A stretch of DNA of 64,000 nt from Pseudoxanthomonas sp. PXM01 (GTDB taxonomy: Bacteria > Pseudomonadota > Gammaproteobacteria > Xanthomonadales > Xanthomonadaceae): assembly GCF_014851815.1 (NCBI RefSeq), contig NZ_JACVAJ010000002.1, positions 124,001 to 188,000 on the forward strand, given 5' to 3'. The position numbers were made by a program, and so were the translations under genes. How positions within the stretch are numbered: position 1 is the stretch's first letter; every line of letters begins with the position of its first letter. Under the pieces are notes generated by a model. That model made no database searches, was not told where the DNA came from, and saw nothing but the letters and a program-made list of their open reading frames with translations. Shown in pieces: positions 51,891 to 63,702 of this stretch.

Positions 51891-53261
51891 ATGAGCACTG
51901 ACGACACCCCCTCCGCCCTGGCCGACCACTACGCGCGCCAGAACCTGGAAGCGCCCGGTTCGCTGGACAACTTCTGGATGCCGTTCACGGCCAACAAGCA
52001 GTTCAAGGCAAAGCCGCGTCTGCTCGCCAGTGCCTCGGGCATGTATTACCGGGATGTCGACGGCAACGAGGTGCTGGATGCCACCGCCGGCTTGTGGTGC
52101 TGCAACGCCGGCCATGCGCGTCCGCGCATCGTCGAAGCAGTGAAGCAGCAGATCGGCACGCTCGACTTCGCGCCCAACTTCTCGATGAGCTCGCCGCTGC
52201 CGTTCAAGCTGGCCGAGCGCCTGGCCGCACTGGCGCCGGGCGATCTGAACAAGGTGTTCTTCAGCAACTCCGGCTCCGAGGCCGTGGACAGCGCCCTGAA
52301 GATCGCCCTGGCCTACCACCGCGTGCGCGGCGAAGGCCAGCGCACGCGCTTCATCGGGCGCGAGAAGGGCTACCACGGCGTCGGCTTCGGCGGCATGTCG
52401 GTCGGCGGCCTGCCGAACAACCGCAAGTGGTTCGGCCCCGGCCTGCCCGCGGTCTCGCATATCCGCCACACGCTCGACGTATCGCGCAACGCCTTCTCGA
52501 AGGGCCTGCCGCCGCACGGCCTCGAGCTGGCCGAGGACCTCGAGCGTCAGATCGCGCTGTACGACGCGTCGACCATCGCGGCCGTCATCGTCGAACCGAT
52601 CTCCGGTTCGGCCGGCGTGGTCATCCCGCCGGAGGGCTACCTGCAGCGCTTGCGCGAGATCTGCGACAAGCACGGCATCCTGCTGATCTTCGATGAAGTG
52701 ATCACGGGCTTCGGTCGCGTCGGCCACGCCTTCGGTGCGCAACGCTTCGGCGTCACGCCGGACATGATCACCGCCGCCAAGGGCATCACCAACGGCTGTG
52801 TGCCGATGGGCGCCACCTTCGTGTCGGAGCGCCTGTTCGAGGCCTTCATGAGCGGGCCGGACAACGCCATCGACATGTTCCATGGCTACACCTACTCCGG
52901 CCATCCGCTGGCCTGCGCGGCCGCGCTGGCCACGCTGGATACCTATGAAGAGGAACACCTGTTCGACAAGGCGCTGCAGCTGGGCGATTACTGGCAGGAG
53001 GCCCTGCATTCGCTGAAGGGCCTGCCGAACGTCATCGACATCCGCAATTTCGGCCTGGTCGGCGCCATCGAACTGGCGCCGCGCGCGGGCGCCCCCGGCA
53101 CCCGCGCCTACGACGTCTTCGCCCGCACCTTCCACGAAGGCCACGTGCTGACCCGGGTGACCGGCGACGTCATCGCCCTGTCCCCACCGCTGATCGTGGA
53201 AAAGGACCACATCGACCGGATCGTGAATGTCCTGGCGGACACCATACGGGCAACCGCGTAA
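51891..53261 (+). CDS. Omega-amino acid:pyruvate aminotransferase (beta-alanine-pyruvate type)
   Basis: A 456-residue class III PLP aminotransferase distinct from the SpuC-like enzyme at 39315. The PLP Lys is in AAKGITNGCVPMGA, the PLP-contact Asp in LIFDEVITGFGRVG, and ATAGLWCCNAGHARPRIV opens the family. It matches beta-alanine:pyruvate aminotransferases (OapT). It would produce malonate semialdehyde and alanine from beta-alanine and pyruvate. GGAG near 51881 supports ATG 51891. It heads the plus-strand trio with ald and a CoA-acylating dehydrogenase. Confidence 0.9.
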   Translation: MSTDDTPSALADHYARQNLEAPGSLDNFWMPFTANKQFKAKPRLLASASGMYYRDVDGNEVLDATAGLWCCNAGHARPRIVEAVKQQIGTLDFAPNFSMSSPLPFKLAERLAALAPGDLNKVFFSNSGSEAVDSALKIALAYHRVRGEGQRTRFIGREKGYHGVGFGGMSVGGLPNNRKWFGPGLPAVSHIRHTLDVSRNAFSKGLPPHGLELAEDLERQIALYDASTIAAVIVEPISGSAGVVIPPEGYLQRLREICDKHGILLIFDEVITGFGRVGHAFGAQRFGVTPDMITAAKGITNGCVPMGATFVSERLFEAFMSGPDNAIDMFHGYTYSGHPLACAAALATLDTYEEEHLFDKALQLGDYWQEALHSLKGLPNVIDIRNFGLVGAIELAPRAGAPGTRAYDVFARTFHEGHVLTRVTGDVIALSPPLIVEKDHIDRIVNVLADTIRATA

Positions 53262-53327
53262 AATTACGGATCAACGGCCCCAGCGCTCCCCCTCGCGCGA
53301 AGCCCCTTCCCGCTACTGGAGAGCAAC

Positions 53328-54443
53328 ATGCTGATTGGCGTCCCCAAGGAAATAAAGAACCACGAATACCGCATCGGCCTTACCCCGTCGGGCGCGCGCG
53401 AGCTGGTCTCGAATGGCCACCAGGTCATCGTGCAGCGCGACGGTGGCAAGGCCATCGGCCTGACCGATGAGCAGTACATCAAGGCCGGTGCTGAAATCGT
53501 CGACACGGCCGCGGAGATCTTTGCCCGCGCCGACATGATCATCAAGGTGAAGGAACCGCAGCCGAACGAGTGCGCCATGCTGCGCCCCGGCCAAGTGCTC
53601 TACACCTACCTGCACCTTGCGCCCGATCCCGAGCAGACCAAGGCGCTGGTCGCCTCCGGCGCCACCTGCATCGCCTACGAAACCGTCACCGACCGCAAAG
53701 GCGGCCTGCCGCTGCTGGCGCCGATGTCGGAAGTCGCCGGCCGCATGTCGATCCAGGCCGGCGCGCATGCGCTGGAGAAGGCGCAGGGCGGTTCCGGCGT
53801 GCTGCTCGGCGGCGTACCCGGCGTGAAGCCGGCCGAAGTGCTGGTGATCGGCGGCGGCGTGGTCGGCATCAACGCCGCGCGCATGGCGATGGGCATGAAC
53901 GCGCACGTCACCATCCTCGACCGCTCGCTCGACCGCCTGAAGTACCTCGATGAACTGTACGGCCACCAGCTGACCACCATCTACTCGACCCGCGACGCCA
54001 TCGAAGAGCGCCTGCCCGAGACCGACCTGGTGATCGGTGCCGTGCTGATCCCCGGCGCCGCCGCGCCCAAGCTGGTCTCGCGCGACCAGCTGAAGCTGAT
54101 GCGTCCGGGCTCGGTGCTGGTGGACGTGGCGATCGACCAGGGCGGCTGCTTCGAGACCTCGAAGGCCACCACGCACCAGAACCCGACCTACGAAGTGGAC
54201 GGCATCATCCACTACTGCGTCGCCAACATGCCGGGCGGCGTCGCCCGCACATCCACGTTCGCACTGACCAACGCCACCCTGCCCTTCGCCGTGCAACTGG
54301 CGAACAAGGGCGCGAAGCAGGCGCTGCTGGACGACGAGCACCTGCTCAACGGCCTGAACGTGCATGCCGGCAAGGTCACCTACAAGGCGGTCGCCGACGA
54401 TCTCGGCTACGCCTACGTGCCGGCGCGCGAGGCGCTGGCCTGA
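53328..54443 (+). CDS. ald: Alanine dehydrogenase
   Basis: A 371-residue NAD-dependent alanine dehydrogenase. It opens [20 protein letters not shown], has the NAD-binding fold [18 protein letters not shown] and the pyruvate-site [20 protein letters not shown]. It is a full-length family member. It converts alanine to pyruvate and ammonia or the reverse. Located 66 bp after the pyruvate-dependent aminotransferase, it would recycle pyruvate from the alanine that the aminotransferase makes. Confidence 0.95.
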   Translation: MLIGVPKEIKNHEYRIGLTPSGARELVSNGHQVIVQRDGGKAIGLTDEQYIKAGAEIVDTAAEIFARADMIIKVKEPQPNECAMLRPGQVLYTYLHLAPDPEQTKALVASGATCIAYETVTDRKGGLPLLAPMSEVAGRMSIQAGAHALEKAQGGSGVLLGGVPGVKPAEVLVIGGGVVGINAARMAMGMNAHVTILDRSLDRLKYLDELYGHQLTTIYSTRDAIEERLPETDLVIGAVLIPGAAAPKLVSRDQLKLMRPGSVLVDVAIDQGGCFETSKATTHQNPTYEVDGIIHYCVANMPGGVARTSTFALTNATLPFAVQLANKGAKQALLDDEHLLNGLNVHAGKVTYKAVADDLGYAYVPAREALA

Positions 54444-54465
54444 TCCATCCCTGAGGAGACATCGC

Positions 54466-55956
<1,491 letters not shown>

Positions 55957-55988
55957 AGTCGGGGCCGGTTCCTTCACGGTACTGGCCC

Positions 55989-57209
55989 ATGTACTCACGT
56001 CGTCTCCGCGTTTTCGCCGCACTCGCCTGCCTGGCCTCGTCGATGGCCGCATCGGCGGGCGAACCCGTCGCCCAGGTGCGCGTCGCCTTCGATCGCAACG
56101 GCGTTGTCGCCACGCGCGCCGAGGGCATGGCCGACCTGGCCACCGGACGCAAGATCACCGCCGACGATCCCGTTCGTGTCGCCTCGATCTCCAAGCTGGT
56201 GACGTCGATCGGGGTGATGCGACTGGTCGAAGCGGGCGAGCTCGATCTCGATGCCGACATCTCGACCTACCTGGGCTGGACGCTGCGCCATCCGCGCTTT
56301 CCCGACACGCCGATCACCCTGCGCCTGCTGCTGTCGCATCGTTCCAGCCTGACCGATGCCGCCGGCTACTACGCCACGCCGCTGGGGCAACCGCTGAAAG
56401 GCATCCTCGACGACCCGAAGGCTTGGGACGGCACACACGCGCCCGGCACGCACTTCCGCTACACCAATCTCAACTTCCCGTTGGTGACGATGGCGATGGA
56501 GAAGGTCACCAGCGAGCGTTTCGACCGGCTGATGCGCCGCCTGGTGCTGGAGCCGCTGAAGCTCGATGCCTGCTTCAACTGGGAAAGTTGCGACGCCGCC
56601 ACCGCCACGCGCGCGGTCGTGCTCTACCGCGACGCGCAGCCCGTGCGCGACGACAACCGCGCCGGCAAGCCCGCCTGCGCCGTGGTCGTCGAGGATGGCG
56701 CGGACTGCGATCTGGCCCGTTGGAAGGCCGGCGAGAACGGCGCGCTGTTCTCACCCCAGGGCGGCCTGCGCATCTCGGCGAACGGCCTGGCGAAGATCGG
56801 TCGCCTGCTGCTCAACGGCGGCGAGGTCGACGGCATACGCCTGCTGGCCCCGGCCAGTGTCGACGCGATGATGGCGCCGCAGTGGACGTTCGACGGCCGC
56901 AACGGCGTGACCCATGAAGAGGACACCGGCGACGGGCAGAACAAGGCCTTCTTCTGCCGTTACGGCCTCGCCATGCAGACGCTGGCGACGCCCGTGGACG
57001 GCTGCGGCGACGATCCGTTCGGCGACCGCGTCGCCCGCGTCGGCCATTCCGGCGATGCCTACGGTCTGCGTTCCGGGCTGTGGGTCGACCGTGCGTCCGG
57101 CACGGGCGTGGCCTACTTCGCCACCGATGCCGGCGGTTCGCGCGGCGGTGCGCATTCCGCGTTCAGCCGCATCGAGGAAACGCTCGCCTCCGGACCGCCC
57201 TCGCCCTGA
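55989..57209 (+). CDS. Secreted serine hydrolase (beta-lactamase/class C-like)
   Basis: A 406-residue protein with a signal peptide (FAALACLASSMAASAG). The catalytic SxxK tetrad is ASISKLV (SISK), YTNLNF supplies the Tyr of the YxN motif, and VGHSGDAYGLRS provides the third-motif region. It belongs to the beta-lactamase family of serine hydrolases/penicillin-binding-protein relatives; peptidase, esterase or amidase activity cannot be distinguished. Cysteines in the mature part may form disulphides. It follows the dehydrogenase gene by 32 bp but is probably unrelated in function. Confidence 0.85.
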   Translation: MYSRRLRVFAALACLASSMAASAGEPVAQVRVAFDRNGVVATRAEGMADLATGRKITADDPVRVASISKLVTSIGVMRLVEAGELDLDADISTYLGWTLRHPRFPDTPITLRLLLSHRSSLTDAAGYYATPLGQPLKGILDDPKAWDGTHAPGTHFRYTNLNFPLVTMAMEKVTSERFDRLMRRLVLEPLKLDACFNWESCDAATATRAVVLYRDAQPVRDDNRAGKPACAVVVEDGADCDLARWKAGENGALFSPQGGLRISANGLAKIGRLLLNGGEVDGIRLLAPASVDAMMAPQWTFDGRNGVTHEEDTGDGQNKAFFCRYGLAMQTLATPVDGCGDDPFGDRVARVGHSGDAYGLRSGLWVDRASGTGVAYFATDAGGSRGGAHSAFSRIEETLASGPPSP

Positions 57210-57224
57210 CGCGACACGGTCCGC

Positions 57225-57251
57225 TCAAGATCTCCCTGTACCGGCCGATAG
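57225..57251 (+). promoter_or_regulatory. Sigma-28 (FliA)-type promoter
   Basis: TCAA (57225-57228) is followed by exactly 15 bases and then GCCGATAG (57244-57251). Consensus is TAAA-N15-GCCGATAA, with TCAAG common as the -35 in other gammaproteobacteria. It starts 16 bp after the stop of the upstream gene and 70 bp before the CheY-like gene. This places the CheY/CheX-like pair in the late flagellar/chemotaxis regulon. Confidence 0.65.
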
Positions 57252-57320
57252 TGCCTACATGTCGGCCCGCGTCGATCGACGATGCGGGCGTCTTACGATC
57301 CAACAGGGGGATCCTTCACC

Positions 57321-57689
57321 ATGACGTCACGTCCTACCGTCCTGCTTTGCGACGATTCGCGCGCCTTGCGCATGCTGGCCGCACGCCAACTGGAAGACTG
57401 CGGCTTCGATGTCGTCGGCGAAGCCGGCAACGGCCTCGAGGCCGTCAGTCAGTACCAGGCGCTCAAGCCCGATGTGGTACTGATGGACCTGGTGATGCCC
57501 GAATGCGACGGCAAGCAGGCGCTCGGCCGCATCCTGTCGCTGGACCCGGCCGCCCGCGTGGTGATCCTGAGTTCGCTGGGCGGACAGGCGGACATCGAGG
57601 AATGCCTCAAGCTGGGCGCCAGGTCGTACCTGCAGAAGCCGATCGATCCGGAGGTGATGGATCGCGTGTTGCACGAAGCGGTCGCCTGA
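57321..57689 (+). CDS. CheY-like single-domain response regulator
   Basis: A 122-residue receiver domain. Acidic pocket VLLCDDSRALRM, phospho-acceptor Asp in VVLMDLVMPECDGKQA, Thr/Ser position in VILSSLGG and Lys in YLQKPIDPEV. No output domain, so it acts by protein-protein contact, as CheY does at the flagellar motor. The ATG at 57321 begins the domain. Sigma-28-type promoter upstream. It is followed 42 bp later by a CheX-like protein, a likely phosphatase partner. Confidence 0.9.
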   Translation: MTSRPTVLLCDDSRALRMLAARQLEDCGFDVVGEAGNGLEAVSQYQALKPDVVLMDLVMPECDGKQALGRILSLDPAARVVILSSLGGQADIEECLKLGARSYLQKPIDPEVMDRVLHEAVA

Positions 57690-57731
57690 CCGCGCGCACG
57701 TCCTCCTTCCTCTTCAGTACGAGACCACACC

Positions 57732-58577
57732 ATGGCAGCGAAATTCCTGGGCCAGTTCCTGCTGGAACGCGGCACCATCACCTCGGCGCAACTGCTGGCC
57801 GCACTCGACGCGCAGCGCGCCTCCAATCCCCTGCTCGGCGAACTCGCCGTGCACCACCAGATGCTGGATGCCGCGCAGGCCCGCCGCATCAACGATCGCC
57901 AGCGCGCCGAGGACCGGCGGTTCGGCGACATCGCGCTGGAAATGGGGTTGCTTGATGCCGGCCAGCTCGACGTGCTGCTGGCGGCGCAGAAGAAGGGCCG
58001 CAAACTGTTCGGGCAGGTCCTGATCGAACAGGGCACGCTGACCGCCGAGCAGCTGGAGAGCGAACTGGTCGCGCACCGCCGCGATCTGGACGAAGCCAAC
58101 CATGCCCTCGCCCTCGGCATCGCCGGCCACGCGCTGGCCGACACTGCCACCAGCGCGATCCGCGTCAGCAACCGCCTGTTCCCGCGCCTGGTCGGAAGCC
58201 AGTGCCAGGCGTCGGGCATCGCCGATGCCGCTACGCTCGAGGCCTGCGAAGTCACCGCGCACGTCCGTATCGACGCCGGTACGGACTCACTGCTGATCGG
58301 CATCGGCTGCGGCCGCGCCACGATGCAGGCGATCGCCTGCGCCCTGCTGTCCATCGCACCCGCGCAATGCGACGACGAACTCGCCGTGGATGCGCTGGGC
58401 GAACTGGTCAACGTGCTGATGGGCTACGTGGTACGCGACACCCTGCCCGACGACGCCAGCTACCGCGCGCATCCGCCGAGCACCGCGCTCTCCGCCGCGG
58501 ATCTCGCCGCGCGCGACAGCACACTGGCGCTGTCGATGGCGTCGCAGCGCGGCGATTTCGTCCTGATCGTCGGCTGA
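57732..58577 (+). CDS. MshEN-like/CheX-like domain protein
   Basis: A 281-residue protein with two parts. Residues 1-115 contain repeated LGxxLLExGxITxxQLxxAL-type helices (FLGQFLLERGTITSAQLLAAL and a second LFGQVLIEQGTLTAEQLESEL), as in MshEN/GspE N-terminal domains, some of which bind c-di-GMP. Residues ~130-280 look like a CheC/CheX-type phosphatase fold (ALGELVNVLMGYVVRDTL), including the E-x2-N type segment. I infer that it may dephosphorylate the CheY-like protein encoded just upstream. No membrane segment. The fusion is unusual to me. Confidence 0.7.
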   Translation: MAAKFLGQFLLERGTITSAQLLAALDAQRASNPLLGELAVHHQMLDAAQARRINDRQRAEDRRFGDIALEMGLLDAGQLDVLLAAQKKGRKLFGQVLIEQGTLTAEQLESELVAHRRDLDEANHALALGIAGHALADTATSAIRVSNRLFPRLVGSQCQASGIADAATLEACEVTAHVRIDAGTDSLLIGIGCGRATMQAIACALLSIAPAQCDDELAVDALGELVNVLMGYVVRDTLPDDASYRAHPPSTALSAADLAARDSTLALSMASQRGDFVLIVG

Positions 58578-58610
58578 CCGACGGGGCTGGGCGCTACGCC
58601 CGCGTCAGCC
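58572..58610. terminator. Hairpin spanning convergent gene ends
   Basis: GGCTGAC (58572-58578) pairs with GTCAGCC (58604-58610), and an inner GGGCG-CTA-CGCCC stem lies between. The structure covers the stop codons of both the CheX-like gene and rlmKL, so it could end transcripts from both sides. No U-tract. Confidence 0.45.
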
Positions 58611-60729
58611 GCCACGCGCGGTGGATGCGGGCGTTGCGTTCGAAGTCCGGCGGGATCGTGCCCGCGCTGATCTCTTCGCAGCGCGCGAACTCGGCGATCG
58701 CATTCTCGTCCAGCTTGAAGCGGCGGAAGTTGTTGCTGAAGTACAGCACGCCACCCGGCGCCAGTCGGGCGACCGCCGCGCGCAGCAGACGCACCTGTTC
58801 CTTCTGCACGTCGAAATCGTCGGCGCGCGCGGAGTTCGAGAACGTCGGCGGATCGCAGAACACCAGGTCGTACTCGGCCTGCTCGGCCTCCAGCCAGCGC
58901 ACAGCGTCCGCCTGCACCAGCCGGTGCTTCGCGCCGCCGAGGCCGTTCTCGGCCAGGTTGTCGGCGCACCATTGGAGGTACGTCGCGGACAGATCGACGC
59001 TGGTTGTCGTCGCGGCACCGGCCACCGCCGCCTGCACGCTCGCCACGCCGGTGTAGCAGAACAGGTTGAGGAACCGCTTGCCGCGCGCTTCCTGCGCCAT
59101 GCGACGGCGCAAAGGACGATGGTCGAGGAACAGGCCGGTGTCGAGATAGTCGAACAGGTTCACCCGCAGCCGCGCATTCGATTCCTGCACGACGATGAAT
59201 TCGTCGCGCTGCTGCATGCGGCCATACTTGGACCCACCCTTGCCGCGCTCCCGCGACTTCACTGCGATCTGCTCCTGCGGCACGCCGAACACCTCGCGGG
59301 TGGCGGCCAGCAGCTCGCTGAAACGACGGCGCACGTCGTGCTCGGGAATGGTCGCCGGTGCGGCGTACTCCTGCACATGCAGGAACGTCCGTGCCTGGCC
59401 GCCCTCTTCCTGGTACACGTCGATCGCGGCGGCGTACTCGGGCAGGTCGGCATCGTAGACGCGATAGCAGGTGACGCCGTCGCGCGTGCGCCAGCTCTTG
59501 AACTTCTTCTGGTTCTTGCGCAGGCGGTTGGCGACCATCTGCGCCCCATCGGACAACGGCTTCGCCTCGCGCGGCTCGCGCGCCGGCGTGGCGACCGGAT
59601 CGCAGACGATCAGCGCGCATTCGATCGCGCCATTGAACAGCTGGTACTTCTTGCCGGCGCGCAGACCCGTCGCATACCCGAGATCGGCATTGCCGCACAG
59701 CAGGCTGGCGCGCCACTGAGGCACGGCGCGCTGCAATGCATCGCCCAGCGTGCGGTACAGCTCGGCGTCGGCCGCCAGGCGTTCGTCGTACGGCGGATTG
59801 CAGACCACCAGACCGCGCGGCGTTTCCTGCACCGGCAACTGCGCCACATCGCGCGCATCGAACTGCAACTGTCCGGCCAGTCCCGCGAGCACGGCATTGT
59901 CGCGCGCGGCACGGATCGCACCCAGGTCGATGTCGCTGCCGAAGAACACCGGCCGCAACGCCTTCCGCCCGTCGGTTTCGCGCTGCACCGCATCGGCGAA
60001 CAGCGCGCGCCACGCGTCGACGTCGAACCCCAGCCAGCGCGACGGCAGCACGTTGCCGTGCCGTTGCAGGCCCGGCGCGACGTCGGCCGCCATCAACGCG
60101 CCCTCGATCAGCAGCGTGCCGCTGCCGCACATCGGGTCGAGCAGTGCGCCACCCTCGTGGTACAGCGCCGGCCAGCCACCGCGCATCAGCACGGCCGCCG
60201 CCAGGTTTTCCTTCAGCGGTGCATCGTTCTGCGCCTGCCGCCATCCACGCCGGTGCATCGGGCCGCCGCCCAGGTCGATCGAGATCGTCGCGCGGTTCTT
60301 GCGCAGCGACAGGTTGATGCGCACGTCCGGTTGTTCGACGTCCACCGACGGACGTTCCAGGCCCTGCTGGCGCAGGCGGTCCACCACGGCGTCCTTGACC
60401 CGCTGCGCGGCGAAGCGCGCATGCGTGATGGCGTCGCCCGAGACATGCGCATCCACCGACAGCGTCAGCTCGGACCGCGTGTGCTGTTCCCACGCGATCG
60501 CCATCACGCCGTCGTACAGCGCCTGCTCGTTGAGGCATTCGAACTCGGCGACGGGCCACAGGACGCGGCTCGCCAGCCGCGACCAGAGCACGGCGCGCTG
60601 CGCATCCGCCAGTTCGCCATCGGCATTGACGCCGGCGACGGTGGCGGTGGCCTTGGGCACGCCGAGCGCGAGCAGTTCGTCGGCAAGCAGGTATTCCAGG
60701 CCTTTCGCGCAGGAAACAAAGAACTTCAA
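58594..60729 (-). CDS. rlmKL: 23S rRNA dual methyltransferase RlmKL
   Basis: A 711-residue bifunctional enzyme for 23S rRNA m2G2445 (RlmL, N-terminal) and m7G2069 (RlmK, C-terminal). Order: THUMP domain, then N-terminal methyltransferase with [14 protein letters not shown] and catalytic [10 protein letters not shown] near residue 308, then the C-terminal one with [16 protein letters not shown] and [12 protein letters not shown] near 626. The start is TTG at 60729, giving [12 protein letters not shown], the family N-terminus, with GGAG seven bases upstream; an ATG at 60774 would add 15 residues not expected. Confidence 0.95.
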   Translation of the reverse strand: MKFFVSCAKGLEYLLADELLALGVPKATATVAGVNADGELADAQRAVLWSRLASRVLWPVAEFECLNEQALYDGVMAIAWEQHTRSELTLSVDAHVSGDAITHARFAAQRVKDAVVDRLRQQGLERPSVDVEQPDVRINLSLRKNRATISIDLGGGPMHRRGWRQAQNDAPLKENLAAAVLMRGGWPALYHEGGALLDPMCGSGTLLIEGALMAADVAPGLQRHGNVLPSRWLGFDVDAWRALFADAVQRETDGRKALRPVFFGSDIDLGAIRAARDNAVLAGLAGQLQFDARDVAQLPVQETPRGLVVCNPPYDERLAADAELYRTLGDALQRAVPQWRASLLCGNADLGYATGLRAGKKYQLFNGAIECALIVCDPVATPAREPREAKPLSDGAQMVANRLRKNQKKFKSWRTRDGVTCYRVYDADLPEYAAAIDVYQEEGGQARTFLHVQEYAAPATIPEHDVRRRFSELLAATREVFGVPQEQIAVKSRERGKGGSKYGRMQQRDEFIVVQESNARLRVNLFDYLDTGLFLDHRPLRRRMAQEARGKRFLNLFCYTGVASVQAAVAGAATTTSVDLSATYLQWCADNLAENGLGGAKHRLVQADAVRWLEAEQAEYDLVFCDPPTFSNSARADDFDVQKEQVRLLRAAVARLAPGGVLYFSNNFRRFKLDENAIAEFARCEEISAGTIPPDFERNARIHRAWRLTRA

Positions 60730-60824
60730 GGGAAAACTCCGGAATTCGGGGCGGCAGCGCGTGGACGGGCGCAATTTTGCCGGATCGGAGGCAGGAACAC
60801 ACGGAAAACCCCGCCCGTGGAACC

Positions 60825-62456
60825 TCAGCAGGGCGACAGCCGCGCACCTTCACGCGACAGGGCGAGCCGGTGGGTCAGGTCCAGCCGTTCCAGCAGCGCT
60901 TCGTCGTGGGACACGATGACCAACGCGCCGCGGTATTGCCGCAGCATGCGCTCCAGCGCCTCCAGTCCATCCAGATCCAGGTGGTTGCCCGGCTCGTCGA
61001 GCAGCAGCAGGCCGGCCGGTTGCTCGGCATACAGGACGCAGGCCAGCGCAGCCTTCAGGCGCTCGCCGCCGCTCAGGCGCCCGCTGGGGTCTTCGATAAG
61101 GCGGGCATCCAGCCCCAGCAGGGCCAATCGCGTGCGCAGGGCGGATTCGACCTCCCCAGGGTTCGCCTCACGCAGTTGCGCCAGCACACTGGTGTCGGGA
61201 TCCAGTCCGGCCAGACGCTGGTCGAGCCAGGCTACGGGCACGTGGGTGGTAACGCTTCCGGCCAGCGGCAGCACATGCCCGGCCATCGCCCGCAGCAGGG
61301 TGGATTTTCCGCTGCCATTGGGACCGGTGACACCGATGCGCTGCCGGCCGGTGACAATCAGGTCCATCCCGCCGACCGTGGCCGGCACGAACGGCAGCAC
61401 GGCGCGCTCCATCCGCACCACGACACGATCCTGCGCCGCGGCCGGCGGCGTGAACATCGCCAGTTCGACCGCCGTCTCCTGCTTGTGTGCGGCTTCCCGT
61501 AGCTGCAGCGCGAGTTGCTCGCGGGCCGCCTGCTGGCGGACCGCAAAGCGGCCTGCGCTCTCCTCGCTGCGCGACTTGCGCAGACCGAGCAGGATCGGCG
61601 GCAGGTTGGCGTCGCGCGCATCGCGGTTGCCGCGTGCCTGTCGCCGTTGCTGGCGCTCCCGCTGCTCATGCAGCGCGCGTGCCTGCCGCTGCACCGCAGC
61701 CTTGGCCTGCGCCAGTTCGCGCTGCGTCTGTTGCCGCTCGTCCGTCTTGCTGTCCGCGTAGAAACGGTAGTTGCCGCCATACGTGCGCAGACCGCGCGGC
61801 GACAGTTCCTCGATGCGCACGACGGTGTCGAGCAGGCGGCGGTCATGGCTGATCACCAGCAGCCCGTTCGGCCATTGCGCCAGTTGCGCATGCAGCCGCT
61901 GCCGCTGATGGGCATCGAGATGATTGCTGGGTTCGTCGAGAATCAGGACATCGGCCTCGGACAGGAATGCGCCCGCCAGCGCGACACGCATCGCCTCTCC
62001 GCCGCTCAGCGTATCGGCGCGACGCCCGGGTGGCAGATCCGGCAAGCCCTGCGCGTCCAGCGCCAGCGCGAGCCGCTGGCGGATGTCCCAGCGATCGCCC
62101 AGCGCCTCGAAGTCGCGCACATCGGTACTGCCGGCTTCGATGCGCGCCAGCGCATCGAGCCAAGCGTCCACGCCGGCGAGCGAGGCGACGGTGGCGCCCG
62201 GCGGCACGTGGACCTGCTGCGGCAGGTAGTGGACGCAGCCACTTGCGCTGCGCTTGCCCGAACTCGGCGCGATCTCGCCAGCCAGCAGGCGCGCGAGCAC
62301 GCTCTTGCCCACGCCATTGCGGCCGACCAGCCCCGTGGGGCGGCCGTCCAGATGCAGGTCGAGATCGGAGAACAGGATCCTGCCGTCAGGCAGGGACAAC
62401 GACGCGCGGTCGAGCGTCAGGAACGGATGCGTCATGCGGATTCCACGGGATGCCAT
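60825..62456 (-). CDS. ABC-F family ATPase
   Basis: A 543-residue soluble protein with two ABC domains and no membrane segment. Walker A boxes are GRNGVGKS and GPNGSGKS, signatures [12 protein letters not shown] and [12 protein letters not shown], Walker B boxes [11 protein letters not shown] and [12 protein letters not shown] charged linker helix rich in Arg/Gln ([17 protein letters not shown]) joins the two domains. ABC-F proteins act on the ribosome in translation control or antibiotic resistance. GGAGG at 62464-62468 with 7 nt spacing fixes the ATG at 62456. Confidence 0.93.
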   Translation of the reverse strand: MASRGIRMTHPFLTLDRASLSLPDGRILFSDLDLHLDGRPTGLVGRNGVGKSVLARLLAGEIAPSSGKRSASGCVHYLPQQVHVPPGATVASLAGVDAWLDALARIEAGSTDVRDFEALGDRWDIRQRLALALDAQGLPDLPPGRRADTLSGGEAMRVALAGAFLSEADVLILDEPSNHLDAHQRQRLHAQLAQWPNGLLVISHDRRLLDTVVRIEELSPRGLRTYGGNYRFYADSKTDERQQTQRELAQAKAAVQRQARALHEQRERQQRRQARGNRDARDANLPPILLGLRKSRSEESAGRFAVRQQAAREQLALQLREAAHKQETAVELAMFTPPAAAQDRVVVRMERAVLPFVPATVGGMDLIVTGRQRIGVTGPNGSGKSTLLRAMAGHVLPLAGSVTTHVPVAWLDQRLAGLDPDTSVLAQLREANPGEVESALRTRLALLGLDARLIEDPSGRLSGGERLKAALACVLYAEQPAGLLLLDEPGNHLDLDGLEALERMLRQYRGALVIVSHDEALLERLDLTHRLALSREGARLSPC

Positions 62457-62608
62457 AGGAATGCCTCCGGCGCGAAGACCGGGAGGAACCTGGGCCGTCA
62501 GGCGACGGCGGCATCAATGGCGCATGGGCGTGAACACCTGGGACGAATGCAGGCCGCGATTCTACACGCAAGCCAGGACGTGGTCTGAACGCCACGCCCG
62601 CCGTGCGT

Positions 62609-63133
62609 TCAGAGCGACGCGAGCAACTGGCCGAACGCGCGAGCGGATGCCTCGACATGGTCGGAGAGGCGGTGCGTATCGTTGACCAGCAGCAGGCGCG
62701 CGCGACGCGGAAACGCCCAGTCGACCACGGCCTGTGCGGGGATCAGCTCGTCGTCCCAGCCATGGATGATCGACACCGGGATCGCGGCGGCGTCCAGTTC
62801 CGGCAGCGGCCCCATCGTGATCGGCGGCGCCATCAGGAACAGGCCGCGCACCGGCACCTCCAGCGAGATGCGCCCGGCGATGTAGGCGCCCAAGCTGGAA
62901 CCGGCCAGCACCACCGGTCCGCGCGACGCCGCCGCCTGCGCCAAACCGCGCAGGCGCTCTTGGCGCGCGACGACGTCGCCCAGCGAGCTGACATCGCGGC
63001 GCGCATCCAGGTCGGTGAAGTCCGGCCGCTCGTGCGTCCAGCCAAGACGCTCGGCCACGTCGGCCAGCGCGGTGACCTTGGTCGCGTCCGGCCCGCTCTC
63101 GAAGCCGTGCGACAGGATGCAGTGGCCACGCAT
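62609..63133 (-). CDS. Alpha/beta hydrolase
   Basis: A 174-residue small serine hydrolase. The nucleophile elbow is in VVLAGSSLGAYIAG (G-x-S-x-G), the acid in IIHGWDDELIP and the His in LLVNDTHRLSDH. It resembles YqiA/RBBP9-like compact esterases. The start overlaps the MOSC stop codon (TGATG), so it is coupled to the upstream MOSC gene. Substrate unknown. Confidence 0.88.
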   Translation of the reverse strand: MRGHCILSHGFESGPDATKVTALADVAERLGWTHERPDFTDLDARRDVSSLGDVVARQERLRGLAQAAASRGPVVLAGSSLGAYIAGRISLEVPVRGLFLMAPPITMGPLPELDAAAIPVSIIHGWDDELIPAQAVVDWAFPRRARLLLVNDTHRLSDHVEASARAFGQLLASL

Positions 63134-63624
63134 CACAGCGCCTCCACCGTGTCGCCCAGGCGGAACGTGCCGCCTTCGACGATGCGTGCACACAGGCCGC
63201 CGTGGCCGCGCATGGCGTTGTAGCCACCCGGACCCAGCGCGTCTTCCATGCGCGAACAGGGATCGCAGTCCTCCGTGCCTTCGAACACTGCATCGCCGAT
63301 GCGAAAGCGACGGCCCTTCAGCGCGACCAACGGAATGCCCGACACCACCACGTTCCGGCGCAGCAGCGACGGCGCGAGATCCGGACGCTGCGCCAGCGCC
63401 GCAATGACCGGCAGGTGCTCGGCCTGGATCAGGGTGATGCCGCGCTTGCCACTGCCGCCCTTGTAGCGGTCGCCGACCAGACCGCCGCCGGTGACGGCTT
63501 CGACGGCCTCGGCAGCGACCATGACCTCATCGCGTGCGGGACGCAGGCCGATCCATTCGACCTTGCCGGCGCGCGGCAGGGTCGCCATCAGCTTGGCCAA
63601 CGATGATTCAGGATTCAGTGGCAT
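63133..63624 (-). CDS. MOSC domain protein (YiiM-like)
   Basis: A 163-residue MOSC-domain protein. Conserved blocks are GGGLVGDRYKG, GKRGITLIQAEHL, LRRNVVVSGI and the Cys-containing EGTEDCDPCSRMEDAL, where the Cys is the likely catalytic or sulfur-carrier residue. MOSC proteins bind molybdenum cofactor and transfer sulfur or reduce hydroxylamines. It is coupled with the downstream hydrolase. The ATG at 63624 is preferred to one 12 nt upstream because it starts the family-like segment. Confidence 0.88.
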   Translation of the reverse strand: MPLNPESSLAKLMATLPRAGKVEWIGLRPARDEVMVAAEAVEAVTGGGLVGDRYKGGSGKRGITLIQAEHLPVIAALAQRPDLAPSLLRRNVVVSGIPLVALKGRRFRIGDAVFEGTEDCDPCSRMEDALGPGGYNAMRGHGGLCARIVEGGTFRLGDTVEAL

Positions 63625-63702
63625 GGGCGACCGCACGCGACGTGGAAGGTCACCAGTTTACTGGACCGGCCTGGGGCCCGCCGCGCCTGCTAGCATCGGC
63701 GC

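Noticed and set aside
58621-61761. A 1046-codon plus-strand frame over rlmKL and the ABC-F gene
   Set aside because: Antisense to two genes with intact catalytic motifs; crosses their intergenic gap without any ribosome site or domain.
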